Assembly (NCBI GenBank): GCA_027625915.1
Contig: JANTQA010000017.1
Coordinates: forward strand, 310,001-374,000
From: Anaeramoeba flamelloides
Lineage: Eukaryota > Metamonada > Anaeramoebidae
DNA: 64,000 bases
Direction of reading: 5' to 3'
The notes under the pieces are model-generated. The model was not told where the DNA came from. It did not search any database and saw only the letters and a program-made list of their open reading frames with translations. Positions within the stretch are counted from its first letter, which is position 1, and each line of letters begins with the position of its first letter. Shown in pieces: positions 1 through 13,592 of this stretch. The translations under genes and the position numbers were made by a program.

Positions 1-686
1 TGTTGAAAGTAACAGTATATTCAATGTAACACAACTCTTTTGTGGAAGTTTGGATTTTTCTTTAATTATATTTTTTGTGAAGGAATTGTCTGTCACAAAA
101 AAAAATATAAAGTAAATTTAACAGCAAATTCAAAAAAATTACAAAATATAAAATTGAAAACTGAAAGTAAAAAACGAATTAAAATAAGACCAAAGTAGAT
201 AAATAATTAATTTTCAGAAACGAATTATTGTTTTTAGAAGTTAACTTCATTTTTCTGAGTTTAGAAAAGTTCCAAATTCATCGTTATTGTCAAATTATTT
301 CAATCACAAATAACTACCTTTTTAAAGTAATAAATATTCTTTAATTTGAAGTACGTTTACAAAAATATAAGTTAAAAAATCAAACTAATAAGTTTTAAAA
401 TAATTATATACCGAAAATAAACATTTTACTTTCAAAAAAATGTTAATAAATGTTTTTAAACAATAATAAATATAATTTTTTGATTCTAATCCACATTTTT
501 TTATCAATTTTTTTTTTTCCTTTTATCCAAAAAAATTGTTAAAAATATACCAAACAATAAAGTTTAAAATTTTTATCAAAATACTTTTAAAAAACCTTTA
601 TAATTCTTCTTATTCATAGAGAAATAATTTTTTATTTGATTATTTTAAATTCATAATCTCTAATATAATATGAATTGTTTCTGTTA

Positions 687-885
687 CAGTCAGTTCCACT
701 TTTAGGGTACAAACTTTCAACGAAATTTAAGGCACATAAAAAACTCAAATTAAGGTACAAAATTTGTAATTTTTTTTTTTTACTCAAATTATTTTACTAT
801 AATCTGAATTTTGTGCCTTAATTTGAGATTTTTATTGTACCTTAAATTTCATTGAAAGTTTGTACCTTAAAGGCGGAACCGACTC
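687..885. mobile_element. Palindromic mariner-type MITE, copy 1
   Basis: It begins CAGTCAGTTCCACTTTTAGG and ends with a decayed inverse of this, with TA on both sides. The two halves are inverted copies with a T-rich centre. It is one of nine family members here. Its right end (CCGACTC) is more diverged than most, suggesting an older insertion. TA target sites and CAGT termini are typical of Tc1/mariner; the assignment is inference, as no transposase is present. Confidence 0.8.
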
Positions 886-3800
886 TAGTTAGTAAACTTT
901 CTTTCTGTTTTAATTTCCTAAAAAATGTTCCAAATTTCAATTATTTTTGATACTTGATCTTGAATATATATATATAATAAATAGAATAACACCTAATAAA
1001 ATATATTTTGATACCTATATGTATTAATTCTAATTATTCCAATGTATTGTCTTCAAAATTTAAAACTCAAATTCTGAATGACTCCTTGAAAATGGTATAT
1101 TATTAATTATCAAAATAGATAAATTTCGAATTTTATTAAATTGTGTTTTCTTTTTCTTTTTGAATTTTATCTTGATAAATTTCGTCGATATAAAATCTTT
1201 GAAAAGTTTTTAATGGCTTTGTAAATTACAAATATTAAAGGTTATTTTATGATTGATATTATTTAATTTTTTTATACTTGCAAATAAATAAACTTGTTCA
1301 AGTGATTAATACTACATCATTTAAAATTCCATTAAACCCCAATTATAGCCACCAAGAGTATTAAAAAAAAAAAAAAAATATTCCACCACCTGTTACGAAA
1401 GTTAGTTCCATATCTTAATGATTTCTTATATATAACCCTTAGCCAAAATATCTAAATCTCGCAAAATATAATTCAAACAACTCAATATAACATACTCTTT
1501 CTTGAAAGGGGAATTATTATGCTTATAAAAAAGAATGTTAAATAGAATTGACTATTTTTAAAGGGGGGATTTTGCCAATTTTGGTAATACAATAATTCCA
1601 TCATAATAAAAAAACAATTACAAATTTCTAATTTTTTTTCTCAGATTTTAATTGGCTACTATTTATTGCTTATTTAAAATTTTGTTTCAAAAAAAGTTTT
1701 TTGGGTAATCCTTTTTTTTTTTTTTTCAAAAGAGGATAAAACTTAGATTACATCATCCGAATCTTTATTAAATTGAAAATGATATATATTTTACTTTTAG
1801 TAATTTGCCTGTATTTCGGTTAAAAATGTCTTTTATCAAATATTATTAAGATGGAATTTTATCTTTATTTGAAAAATTAAATTGAGAATACAATTGAATT
1901 TCCAATTAAAACCCCCAAAGTTTTCTCGTTTACAATAATTTCAAAGAATAATATTTAAAACATATCTTGTTTTATTCATTTAGAATTAATAAAAAAAAAC
2001 CAAACTGGATTAATTAGCTTGATTGGGAAATAATAATCAAACACTTTAACAAATTTTGATACGAATATTTGATTATTTACTTTTTCAGAAAAAATACGCA
2101 AATATAAAACTTTTTTTTTAACTTTTTGAAATAAGATCTAGCAGAATATTTGATATTTTTTGTTTTAAAATTATTTTTTGCCACATGAGCCAACTTGTAA
2201 TAAGAATAATAAATAAAAAATTTTTTTTTCAATTCTTGATTACTTTTGAAAACTTTTCTAAAGATTCTGACTTTGTGTTATTTTATGCTTTTTCAAATCT
2301 AATATTCTTGGTTCAGGTTAATTTAAGAAAAAAATTTGTTGTATTTTCTATAAAAAAAAATTAATTTGTTCATATAGATTTCCTTTGATTTTGAACTTGG
2401 AAAGTCAGACAATTTGTGAATTGATCAAAAAAGGATTTTAGATATTTTACATTTGGGAAAATTATTATTTTTCAAATTGGGTCAAATTTCTGAATTGTTT
2501 AAATACTATATTTTTTTTTTTCAATATAGTCAATTAGATTGAAATATATTGGTTGTTTGTTTTTAAAACCCTTTCCAAATAGGTTTGGGTATTTTAGAGT
2601 TTGTTAGTGTATGTTCGGATTGTTTGGGTGGTATATTAGGGAATTTTTGTCGGTATATTAGTAAAAAAAAAATTACAAGTTGAATTAGACAAATGTAACT
2701 TGTAGTATGGGAAAAAGTTTTCCACTTTACAATGGTCGTTAAAATTAGGTTTCAAACAAATTTTTCAAAATATTTATTATAAATGATTTCACCATTTCGG
2801 ATTTTCTATAAAACAAGTCAGAATATACAACCAATTGCAAAATATTTTTTTTTTTTTTTTTCCACAGCCCTAAAAAACAATTAAAACTTTCATATTCATA
2901 ATAATAATCAAGAAACTCTTCAAAAATACAAAAAAAATCGATTTGTCCCATTTTGATATTTAATAATAGACCCATTATTCTTCCAATTCAAATACCAGTC
3001 AATAAAAACAATAGAGGTATAGGTGATTAAATAAATGAAATTTCGATCTAGTCTTAACAAAAGTTTATCAAGGAAATTCTAGATCTATTCAGCAAAAATT
3101 TTTTATTCTTGAAAGTTCAAAAAAAGTCGTTTTCAGGTTTTCAAAAAAAGAAAAATAAATTGCAAAGAATTTTCGAATTCTGAATAATTTTTTTTAACAA
3201 ATTATTTGGCCTTACTGACAAGAATCCTTTTAACAATTCTATTCATTTTTGGCAGAAAAAATAATTGATTTTGAAATTCTTGAGGATAAAATTACAAAAA
3301 TCCCAAATATCTTCAAGAAAAATTTATTTTGAAAAAACGAATTTTATCTTATAGCAAAAACACAGTTTCTAAGTAAAAATTTGTAAATGACATTAAAGCT
3401 TTAATATTTCTAAACTATCCTTCTCAAAAAAATACAATTATTTTTCGATAAGGTTGAATAAATCAATTTTCTGGTTAATCAAAAGAATTATCTCAAAAAA
3501 GAAAAAAACTCTTTACCTTAATATTCCTGGTCAACAAAGACTTGTTATTGAAAAATAATGATGAAATGGTAATAAGAAGGGTAAAAAAATTTTTATAATG
3601 TAAGGAATAATATGAATTTAAATGTTTTGTTTTTTATAAAATATGGAAAAAAAATATTGATCTCACTGAAAAATATTTTCTTTTTCTGGATTTCTTAGTA
3701 GATCAGAAATTTTTGACACTTGAGATCAACATAATTTTTAAGCACTGAAAATATCACTAATAAAATATTTTGAAATTTTGCCCTGTTGTTGTAGAGTACT

Positions 3801-4023
3801 GATCTCTTAAGGTTATTTTCTGAATTCTTTTTGGTTGTGGGTGAACTTTTCTTTTAATACCAATCTTCCGAAAAGAATCAAATATTTAATTTTCCAAATT
3901 TGTACAAAAAAAATTGTCATGGATTTTACTTTTCTCAAAATTAAGCTTGAATTGGAAAATAATAACATTTCTCTTAATTAATATACTTTATTAATAAGTT
4001 TCGATTTATTAAAAAAACTACAC

Positions 4024-4045
4024 ACATGCATATAATAATGCATGT
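4024..4045. other. Perfect short hairpin downstream of SH3 gene
   Basis: ACATGCAT and ATGCATGT are exact inverse complements around a 6-base ATAATA loop. The hairpin lies about 110 bp beyond the TAA stop of the minus-strand SH3/coiled-coil gene, so it would fall in or just after its 3' untranslated region. A role in 3' end formation is possible but not shown. Confidence 0.35.
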
Positions 4046-4157
4046 AACTACTCCCTTTATTGTCATGCAATATAATAAAAATATCAAATAAACCGTTTAT
4101 TATTTAATGGTAATTATTATTCTTAATTATTATTAATTGATATTATCATGATATAAA

Positions 4158-6395
4158 TTACTTTTCAACATTATTAACTAAATTTTCAAGAGAAATTGCT
4201 TGGCTGTTTAAGATTTGTTGAAGATCTTGAATTTTATATTCCAGTTCAGAAGCTTTTTCATCAAGAGATGAAATGAATCCTGATTCATTTTCAACTTTTT
4301 GTTTTAGCAACATAAAAGCACGCTTTACTTGTTCCCTTTTACTTGAAGGTTTTTGATTTTCAGAAGATAGTGGAGTCTTTTCATTTTCATTTTCATTTTC
4401 ATTTTCATTTTCATTTTCGTTTTCGTTTTCGTTTTCGTTAATAGTTGTTGAATTATTTTCCTGGTTTAATAAGGATTCCTCTGGCTTTAATTCATTTTCT
4501 TGTTGGCTTTGAGTTTGTGATTGCATTTCTTTCAATTGCAATATATCCTCTTCATGTTTTAAGTCATTTATTTTTTCTAATTGATTTCTTTTTTCTTGTT
4601 TTTCCTTTTCAGTCTCTATCGTTTCGTCTTTTTCTTTTTCTAAATCTTGCTGCTGCTGCTGCTGTGGGTGGTTATCGTTTTGCTTTTGCTTTTGATCTTG
4701 TTGTGGTTTTAATAATTGTAATCGCTTTAATTGTCGAAGTTGTTTTAATTTTTCAAGATCATTTTTTTCTTTTTCTTTTCTTTCTTTTTCTTCTTTTTCC
4801 TTATTTAATCTCTCTTGCTCTAGTCTTTCTTTTTCTAACCGTTCTTGTTCTTGTAAATGCAATAGTTTAAGTTGTTCTAATTTTTCCTTTTCTTGTTTTT
4901 CCTTTTCTTGCTGTTCCTTTTCTAATTTTTCCTTTTCTAACCGTTCTTGTTCTTGTAAATGCAATAGTTTAAGTTGTTCTAATTTTTCCTTTTCTAATTT
5001 TTCACTTTTTAATCTTTCTTCCTCTAACCTTTCCTTTTTTAACCGTTCTTGTTCTTGTAAATGCAATAGCTTAAGTTGCTCTAATTTTTCTAATTGCTCA
5101 AGTTCCTCGAGTTCTTTTTGTTCCTTTTCTAATTTTTCCTTTTCCAATTTTTCCAATATTTCTTTTTCCCTATCTAATCTTTCTTGCTCTAGTCTTTCCT
5201 TTTCTAGCCGTCCTTGTTCTTGTAAATGTAATAGCTTAAGTTGTTCTAGTTTTTCTAATTGCTCGAGTTCCTCAAGTTCTTTTTCTTCAAGCCTCTCCAA
5301 CTCTTTGAGTTGTTCATCGTCTTCAGTTTCATTTTTAAGATTCTCAGAATTTTGTTTTTTGAATTTTTCAGTTTTTAGCTCTAATTGAAGAAGGAAATTG
5401 GAAAGCTCATCTTTCTGATCATTTTCGTTTGTGGTGATGGTATTTACATTAATATTTTCAATATCCTTTTTCGTTTCTGGTTCTTCTTTTTTTCCTTTGT
5501 TTGTCTCGGTGCTATTATTACCAGAAAATTGTTCAAATAATTTTTCTGTTTCAAGATCCAAATTTGTTAGATTTAGATCTTCTTGGTTCTTGTTAGGTTC
5601 GTTTCCTAAATAATTCGTTTCTAATCCCTGGTTTGAATTTGTTTCGTTCTTAGATTCCGTTGAATTAGAATTTTCCGGTTCCACACACGTTTCATGAAAT
5701 AAACCATTGATCCCATTCTTGTTTCCTTTATACCATCCTTGATCAGGTCTATAGTATTTCAATTTTTGTTTTTTTTTTTTTTGTTTTTATTTAAAAAGAA
5801 AATGATACAAAGATCTCAGTACTTGCCTCACAGTTTTCAATTAATTTTAAACAGATTATTTTTTCGAAATTCGATGATTTTTTATTTTTTTTCTTTTATT
5901 TTTGAAATATTTCTTTGGAGAAAGTGATCTCATTGAATTTGAAAAGAGAAAGTACTCTTTAAATTCCATTTTTTTTTTTTAATTGTCAATGAAAAAATAA
6001 AGTGTTTGTTCTCGTTGAATTATCAAAACCAAAAGTTTTTTTTCTTTTGTTAAAAAATTTGATAAATACAAAAACCTTTTTTTTTTTTTTTTTTTTTGAT
6101 GGGTGATGTTTATTCAAGAAATTGGTGCTTTGAGAAAATGAAGAACAACCCAGTTCCATTTGTTCATAATTCGATTACATTTTTTTTTTTCCCGAAAAAA
6201 GAAAAAACTTTTTGAAAAATGAAAAGATCTTCAAAAATCCCCAAAAGCTAAAACTTTTTTAGATTTGTTTTTAAAAAAGGGTTCATACTCTTGGTTCCAA
6301 TCAACAGAAATCCGATCACCAATTTCTAATGGGAGTTCTTCATCGTCTATGGGTGTGTATTTTAGAACTGCAACTACCCAACTTTTATTCTCCAT
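4158..6395 (-). CDS. SH3-domain plus Glu-rich coiled-coil protein, two exons
   Basis: Exon 1 is 6395-6289, intron 6288-5749 (GTATGA...TATAG), exon 2 5748-4158. The frame joins exactly (GA|A = Glu) to give 565 residues. Residues 1-62 form an SH3 domain. Exon 1 carries the ALYDY-like AVLKY and the acidic DDEELPLEIGD; exon 2 carries GWYKG, NGINGLF and the final CVE. The binding-groove Pro and Tyr of the usual LFPxNYVE are His and Cys here, so ligand choice may be unusual. Residues from about 170 to 430 are a Glu/Lys/Leu/Gln coiled coil with four copies of an EQLKLLHLQEQ unit. A Gln run and an (Glu-Asn)n run precede a shorter C-terminal coiled coil. It is likely a cytoplasmic adaptor or scaffold. 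No orthologue is recognised. Confidence 0.85.
4380..4439 (-). repeat. (GAAAAT)n tract coding for Glu-Asn repeats
   Basis: A hexanucleotide repeat inside exon 2 of the SH3/coiled-coil gene encodes about ten Glu-Asn dipeptides. Synonymous changes (GAAAAC against GAAAAT) cluster at one end. It keeps the frame whatever the copy number. Confidence 0.8.
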
Positions 6396-8489
6396 AAAAA
6401 CTTTGAATTATTGAAAAATAATTTGAAAAAAATAATTATATTTAAGGCTGAAAAGAATATCGTGATTGTTCCAAATGTTAGTAATTAATCAGCAATTCTT
6501 AAGTAGTCGAGAAAACTTTGAAAGAATGGACCAAAATAGGAAAATTTGTTCAATTTTCAAAGACTTTATTTGCTAAAATTTGAAACAGAAATTTTCAACT
6601 TAAATTCGAAAAAAGAACTATGTTCAGGTCTAAAAACATTATTTCAAATTAAAACACATGTTTTTTTTGTTTTTTTCAATATCAAATGCAAGTGTAATTG
6701 GCTATTCAATAATATATCTGATGTCAAATTAATTTTGAAGGTTAACCCCCAATTGAATTTTTTTGAAAATTATAAATTAAAAATTGGAATGTGTAGGCTT
6801 ATTTGTAATTTACTAATTTTTTAATTAATTTTAATTTTTTTTTGATCAGAACACTTAATCAATAATGAGCTCTATTTATCTGAGAAAAATCCAACGTTGG
6901 TCCTTCATTATTGGAATTTCTATTTTAATTGTTGACGAGCTTTTTGGAATCAATACTATTTTGAATTTATAGTTAAAGAATATTTCTTGATCTTTTAATG
7001 TAGAGGTTTTTTAGAATATATGAAACATGACTTATAATTTGAAATAGATTTTTCTAATGTATGTATCAGTTTTTTGGACAACATTAATAATATTATTAAT
7101 TAAATAATATTTTTTTTTATTTTTTACTCTCTGGTAGACAAATAAAATAAAACCGGATTATTATATAAAAAGCTTCTGATTATCTAGCTTTTTTGTATTT
7201 TTATTGGTCTATTTTTATTTTTTACTTTTTTTGGTATAAAAAGTATAATAAAAAGATTTAATACTGTAATCATAATTAAACAGTAATATGTCCAATTTTT
7301 CTAATACATGAGTAATCCCTAGAATACATTAAGGTTGTTTAATATAAACGTTATAATTGCAAAAAATAATTAAGAACTTATATATGGTTTTTTTATTTTT
7401 ACAATTATGTTTAAAAGGTGGGTTTTAAATTTTCTAAAAGGTGCTTCACAAACTGTTTGATTCATTCTTTTAAAAGGCTTTAGTAGCAATTTTTGAAAAG
7501 TTGATATTTTTCACTTGTTTAAATTTTTTATTTTTTCATTATGTTTAAATTAAGATATTTCTCATTTCTAAAATATTTTTCAAATGAATAAATCAAATAG
7601 AATTACCATTCTAAAAATAAATTGGGTTAGTCAAAAACTTGTTTTCGTTTTTTAAATAATGAAATATAATCAAAATGGTTTTTGGCTAAAGTATCATTTT
7701 ATGAAGAGAACTTAAATTTTAGAAAAACCAAGTCGCTATAAATTAAAATTTTTAGAATATATGGTTATTTTTTTATAAAAATGTCTTTATTAGAACCAGT
7801 TGTGATAAAACTATTCAAATACCAAAAGTTATTAAAAAATTAATAATGATAATCTTGATAATAATTTGGTTTGTTTTTTTTTTATATACACTATGAAATA
7901 AAGTAAAGAAATAATATTTTCTGATCTTGATTTTATAGGATAGCTTTTAATATTTGATAATTGCAAATTATTTTTTTTTTTGTTCAAAAAAATTACTTTC
8001 CAAGAAGAGATTTAAATCTCGAAAAAAATTTTTTTCAATATAATGTAAAACTTATAACAGTTTTTTTATTTTTATGAAAAAATGATTTTGTTTTTTGGAA
8101 TATTTCCTCTTTTTTACATTTGAAATGTTTGTCCATTATTTTATTTAATAAAAATTAAATTTTTTTTTTCTATTTTTTGAAAAATTGTGATAAATATATT
8201 TTTAAAAAAATATTAGAGTTGATTATTATAACATTATTCATATTTAATTTGATTTTAGTTATAAATTTATTGAATAAATTTCCTTACAAAGAGTATTTTT
8301 TGATTAAAAATGTAAAAAAAAATGTCCCTCTTTTTTATAAATGTCTTATATTATCAAGAAGGTGAAAACATTAAATATATTGGATGGAATGTCATATAAA
8401 AGGAAAAATGTAAATGTAATAATATGATTTTAAGGTTATAATGTTGATCTGTATTATGTAAATTGAAATAAAATATTTTTAAATTTCAT

Positions 8490-9560
8490 AAAATTCATTA
8501 TTATTAGCAAAAAACAATTTGTAACAAACTGTCTTTTTTGTCTAACAAGTTAGTTATTTTTTGTAATTTTTTCCTTAGATTTTTTTTGATGTGTCCTTTA
8601 CACCCATTTCTATATTTTTCATAATTTTATCGTCCGTGGAAGAGAAGATATTATTATTCGATAAGATTTTATGTTTTTTTTTTATTGTTTTTTTACAACT
8701 TTATAAAATTTCTAATTTTTTTGAATGAGAAAATATAATTATCTATTTAGAAAATAATTAAGTGTTTAATATTTCAAAAATATTCCGAAAAAAATTACTC
8801 TATTTTTTTGATTTAAATCTACTTTTTTTAATTTTTTAAAAATTGTTCTCTAAATATTAAAAGGTTTTCCGTGTGTATTTAAATTAAATAAATTTTTGAA
8901 AAAGTTTATAAAACAAAATGTTTTAAATCTGAAAAGTATTCTATTAATTTATTGAATTTTTGAATTTTTCCATTTATATCAATATTTTTTAAATGTATGA
9001 ATCCATATCGGAAGTTTTTTATTAAGGATTTGGTGTAAATTCGGTTATTGTCGTTTTTTAAAAAGGTTAAATTTTCTTTTATTGGTATAGTATACAGTCG
9101 GTTCCACTTTTAAGGCACAAACTTTTAACGAAATTTAAAGCACATAAAAATCTCAAATTATGGCACCAAATTTAAATTTTTTTTTTTATACAAATTATTT
9201 TACTAGAATTTGAATTGTGTGCCTTAATTTGTGAAATTTTTGGTACCTTAAATTTTCATTAAAAATTTATACCTTAAAAGTCGAACTGGCTGTATTTATC
9301 ATAAAAGTATTAGTTTAATTGGTTAAAGCGTGAATATTATACGTTGGTGTGCCTTATTTGGTTGTTAATCTTGATCTTAATCTATCATTAATACAAGTTT
9401 TTAATATAACTATATATATATATAAATTCCTTTTTTGAATGATTGGAATTTTCCAATTCGTAATATAATTGAGATAAGATAACAAGTTTTAAATGGCCTT
9501 TATCAAATTAAAAGTGTGTATTATGAATTTTGAAAATATATTTATATCTACCACACAAGT
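8490..9560 (-). mobile_element. Decayed LINE-related fragment interrupted by a MITE
   Basis: Two blocks match the minus-strand element in the third intron of the papain-fold gene. About 8500-8760 resembles 42360-42600, and about 9320-9560 resembles 43790-44010. The 42.4-44.3 kb copy carries reverse-transcriptase motifs, which identifies the family. On the minus strand a short conserved reading (KNIEMGVK) is visible in the first block. No open frame remains. The MITE at 9095-9292 was inserted later. Confidence 0.5.
9095..9292. mobile_element. Palindromic mariner-type MITE, copy 2
   Basis: It starts CAGTCGGTTCCACTTTTAAGG and ends TCGAACTGGCTG, flanked by TA. The arms are diverged from the consensus. 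It lies between two blocks of older LINE-related sequence. Confidence 0.8.
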
Positions 9561-12060
9561 ATAAATTGAAAAAAATCGAATTTTTAAATATTGGATCTCT
9601 GGGCGAATTACACATCGTTCCAAAATCAAAATAATCTAAAAAGATGATTTTTTAAGTTTAGAGCTCTGTATCTCCTCTAGTTTAGAAGTTATTCTCAATT
9701 TTCGATTTTTTGTCAAAAAAAAATTTTTTTTTGAAATTTAGAATTTTTCATTTTTAAAAAAGGTACCTTTTTACACAAAAATAATTTTTTTTTGGTGTTT
9801 TAAATATCATCTTACTAGGGTAATTTTTGATCTAAAATATGATTTTGGTGAAAAAAATTGATAAAATTAAGGTTTAAAAAAATATTTTTTTTTGAAAATT
9901 TTTTTACTACTCTTTTGATTTTCCCATTTTTGATTTACTCAAATATTATATTTATAATATATTTTTAACTACAATAGTTATAAAATTTTTAATTTTGAAA
10001 TTTTTTTTTTAGATTAAAAAAAAATTTTTTTATTTATTTTTTTTCACTTTTATCCAAGTTATTTATAAAAATACATTAGTTACTGTGAATATTGGTTGAT
10101 AAAATGAAATATAAAAATCTATTTGTCATAGACAAAAAATTTTTTTCAAAAAATTTTTTATTTTGATTTTTTTTGTGAATTTTTTAAATTTAAACATTAT
10201 GAGGGTTAGTGGTTTCGAAAATATTTAGTATTTTAAAATGGGTGTTTTTGACTTTTTTCAAAATTGAAAATTTTAAAAAATGTATATAAAAAATTTTTTT
10301 CAAAATTTTTTTTAAAGCACAAAAAATTGGTAACTTTGAAAAAAAAAATTTTTTTTTAAACATCTCAAAAAAATGATTTTTATTTTTATTTTAACTGAAA
10401 AACAATGTTTAAAAAAAAATTTTTTTTTAATAGGAAAACTCTAGTAAAATTTCATTTTTTTTATTAGAATGGAAATATTAAAAAATTAAAAAAAAAAAAT
10501 TTTTTTTACTAAAGTCATTTTTTAAAAAAATTAAAAAGTGTTTATATTTTTATATAATTTGAAGTAAAACTACAATTTTTTGAAAAAATCCAAAAATATT
10601 ATTTAATTTTAATTAAGTCATTTTTAATTTTTTTTAATTTGTTTTTGAATAATTACATTCAGTTAAATATATTGATGTATAGTTGGTAATAATTGTCTTT
10701 AATAACAAAAAATAAAAATATCTTGAAGATAAATAGACACTAAAGATTATTATTAATAGAACGATATTTATAAAAACAATTTTGAAAATTAAAAAATCTC
10801 TATCAAGTTTAGTTTTGATAATAATAAAGTAAAAAAAAAGTAGAAATAATTAAACTTGTGATAATTTGTAAAATTGATTTAAAAAATTTAAGTAATATTT
10901 TGAATTAAAAAACTTATTGAATTTGTAATTCAAGACTATAGTTGGTATAGTTCAGTGTTTTTAAAGGTTTTAATTGATTTTGGGTATTTTGAATAACCCC
11001 TTAAAGATTTAGAGATTTATTTTTTTTTATTTATTTCTTTTTTTATTTTTCTTTTTATTGTTGACATTTAATAGTGGGTTTTTGATTTTTGGATTTGGAG
11101 TGTATTGTGCTTTTGTTTTGGTAGAATACTCATTAATAAAGTAATTTTTTTTTGTTTGTTATTTTTTACTTAAATCATTTTTTTTTAAAAAAAAAAAAAA
11201 CAAAAAAAAAAAAAAAAAAAAAAAAAAATAAAAAACATTTAAATAAGGCCTTTAGAGGCCATTTAACAATACAACAAAAAAAATTTTCAAACCCTATGGC
11301 CTAAAAAGGCCATTTTTTTTGGCCAACAAGGCCACACTTTTAAAAAAATTGCCTTCCACTTCAATGGAAGGCAATTTCAAAAAAAAAAAAATAAAAAATA
11401 AAAAAGAGATCTAAAATCTCTTTTGTCATTAGGGACTTTACTAGTCCCTAATGAAAAAAACAATTTTCTTTTGGCCTAATTAGGCCATGTATAAATAACT
11501 ATGGCCTACTTGGCCTTTTCAAATAACCTTGGCCAAAACATGGCCATTTCAAATAATTATGGCCAAAAATTGACCATTCCAAGTCTATAGTGGCAATTTA
11601 AGCCACTATTGGTCAATTTTTGGCAAATAAAGCATAATTCTCGCCGTAATGGCGGGAATTATGTAAAATCACGCCATTACGGCGATTTTTCAAACCCTTT
11701 GGCCTAAAAAGGCCATTTTTTTTGGCCAACAAGGCCACACTTTTAAAAAAATTGCCTTCCACTTCAATGGAAGGCAATTTCAAAAAAAAAAAAATAAAAA
11801 ATAAAAAAGAGATCTAAAATCTCTTTTGTCATTAGGGACTTTACTAGTCCCTAATGAAAAAAAACAATTTTCTTTTTGGCCTAATTAGGCCATGTATAAA
11901 TAACTATGGCCTACTTGGCCTTTTCAAATAACCTTGGCCAAAACATGGCCATTTCAAATAATTATGGCCAAAAATTGACCATTCCAAGTCTATAGTGGCA
12001 ATTTAAGCCACTATTGGTCAATTTTTGGCAAATAAAGCATAATTCTCGCCGTAATGGCGG

Positions 12061-12120
12061 GAATTATGTAAAATCACGCCATTACGGCGGGAATTATGTA
12101 AAATCACGCCATTACGGCGA
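12061..12120. repeat. 30 bp internal duplication in second array unit
   Basis: The segment GGGAATTATGTAAAATCACG followed by CCATTACGGC occurs twice in a row only in the unit starting at 11691. This makes that unit 435 rather than about 405 bp and adds one more CGCC/GGCG stem. Confidence 0.85.
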
Positions 12121-13592
12121 TTTTTCAAACCCTTTGGCCTAAAAAGGCCATTTTTTTTGGCCAACAAGGCCACACTTTTAAAAAAATTGCCTTCCACTTC
12201 AATGGAAGGCAATTTCAAAAAAAAAAAAAAAAAAAAAAATAAAAAAGAGATCTAAAATCTCTTTTGTCATTAGGGACTTTACTAGTCCCTAATGAAAAAA
12301 ACAATTTTCTTTTGGCCTAATTAGGCCATGTATAAATAACTATGGCCTACTTGGCCTTTTCAAATAACCTTGGCCAAAACATGGCCATTTCAAATAATTA
12401 TGGCCAAAAATTGACCATTCCAAGTCTATAGTGGCAATTTAAGCCACTATTGGTCAATTTTTGGCAAATAAAGCATAATTCTCGCCGTAATGGCGGGAAT
12501 TATGTAAAATCACGCCATTACGGCGATTTTTCAAACCCTTTGGCCTAAAAAGGCCATTTTTTTTTGGCCAACAAGGCCACACTTTTAAAAAAATTGCCTT
12601 CCACTTCAATGGAAGGCAATTTCAAAAAAAAAAAAAATAAAAAATAAAAAAGAGATCTAAAATCTCTTTTGTCATTAGGGACTTTACTAGTCCCTAATGA
12701 AAAAAACAATTTTCTTTTGGCCTAATTAGGCCATGTATAAATAACTATGGCCTACTTGGCCTTTTCAAATAACCTTGGCCAAAACATGGCCATTTCAAAT
12801 AATTATGGCCAAAAATTGACCATTCCAAGTCTATAGTGGCAATTTAAGCCACTATTGGTCAATTTTTGGCAAATAAAGCATAATTCTCGCCGTAATGGCG
12901 GGAATTATGTAAAATCACGCCATTACGGCGATTTTTCAAACCCTTTGGCCTAAAAAGGCCATTTTTTTTTGGCCAACAAGGCCACACTTTTAAAAAAATT
13001 GCCTTCCACTTCAATGGAAGGCAATTTCAAAAAAAAAAAAATAAAAAAAAAAAAAGAGATCTAAAATCTCTTTTTTGTCATTAGGGACTTTACTAGTCCC
13101 TAATGAAAAAAAACAATTTTTCTTTTTGGCCTAATTAGGCCATGTATAAATAACTATGGCCTACTTGGCCTTTTCAAATAACCTTGGCCAAAACATGGCC
13201 ATTTCAAATAATTATGGCCAAAAATTGACCATTCCAAGTCTATAGTGGCAATTTAAGCCACTATTGGTCAATTTTTGGCAAATAAAGCATAATTCTCGCC
13301 GTAATGGCGGGAATTATGTAAAATCACGCCATTACGGCGATTTTTCAAACCCTTTGGCCTAAAAAGGCCATTTTTTTTGGCCAACAAGGCCACACTTTTA
13401 AAAAAATTGCCTTCCACTTCAATGGAAGGCAATTTCAAAAAAAAAAAAATAAAAAATAAAAAAGAGATCTAAAATCTCTTTTGTCATTAGGGACTTTACT
13501 AGTCCCTAATGAAAAAAACAATTTTCTTTTGGCCTAATTAGGCCATGTATAAATAACTATGGCCTACTTGGCCTTTTCAAATAACCTTGGCC

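Larger units (their letters stand above)
1..4157. other. AT-rich gene-free stretch
   Basis: No credible gene is seen. The longest open frames are short, low in complexity and begin at non-ATG codons or in T/A runs. The only recognisable item is one palindromic MITE at 687-885. A perfect 8 bp-arm hairpin lies at 4024-4045, downstream of the SH3/coiled-coil gene. Confidence 0.6.
6396..11240. other. Gene-free AT-rich stretch with repeat debris
   Basis: No gene is supported. It holds decayed minus-strand LINE-related sequence (about 8490-9560) split by a MITE (9095-9292), then a stretch at about 9700-10640 unusually dense in A-run/T-run junctions, then long A runs up to the hairpin array. Confidence 0.55.

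Noticed and set aside
4445-4870. Open frame on the plus strand opposite the coiled-coil gene
   Set aside because: It is the Leu/Phe/Val-rich mirror of Glu/Lys codons.
12018-12218. 66-codon open frame inside the hairpin array
   Set aside because: It exists only in the unit with the 30 bp duplication and simply reads through palindromes; not a gene.
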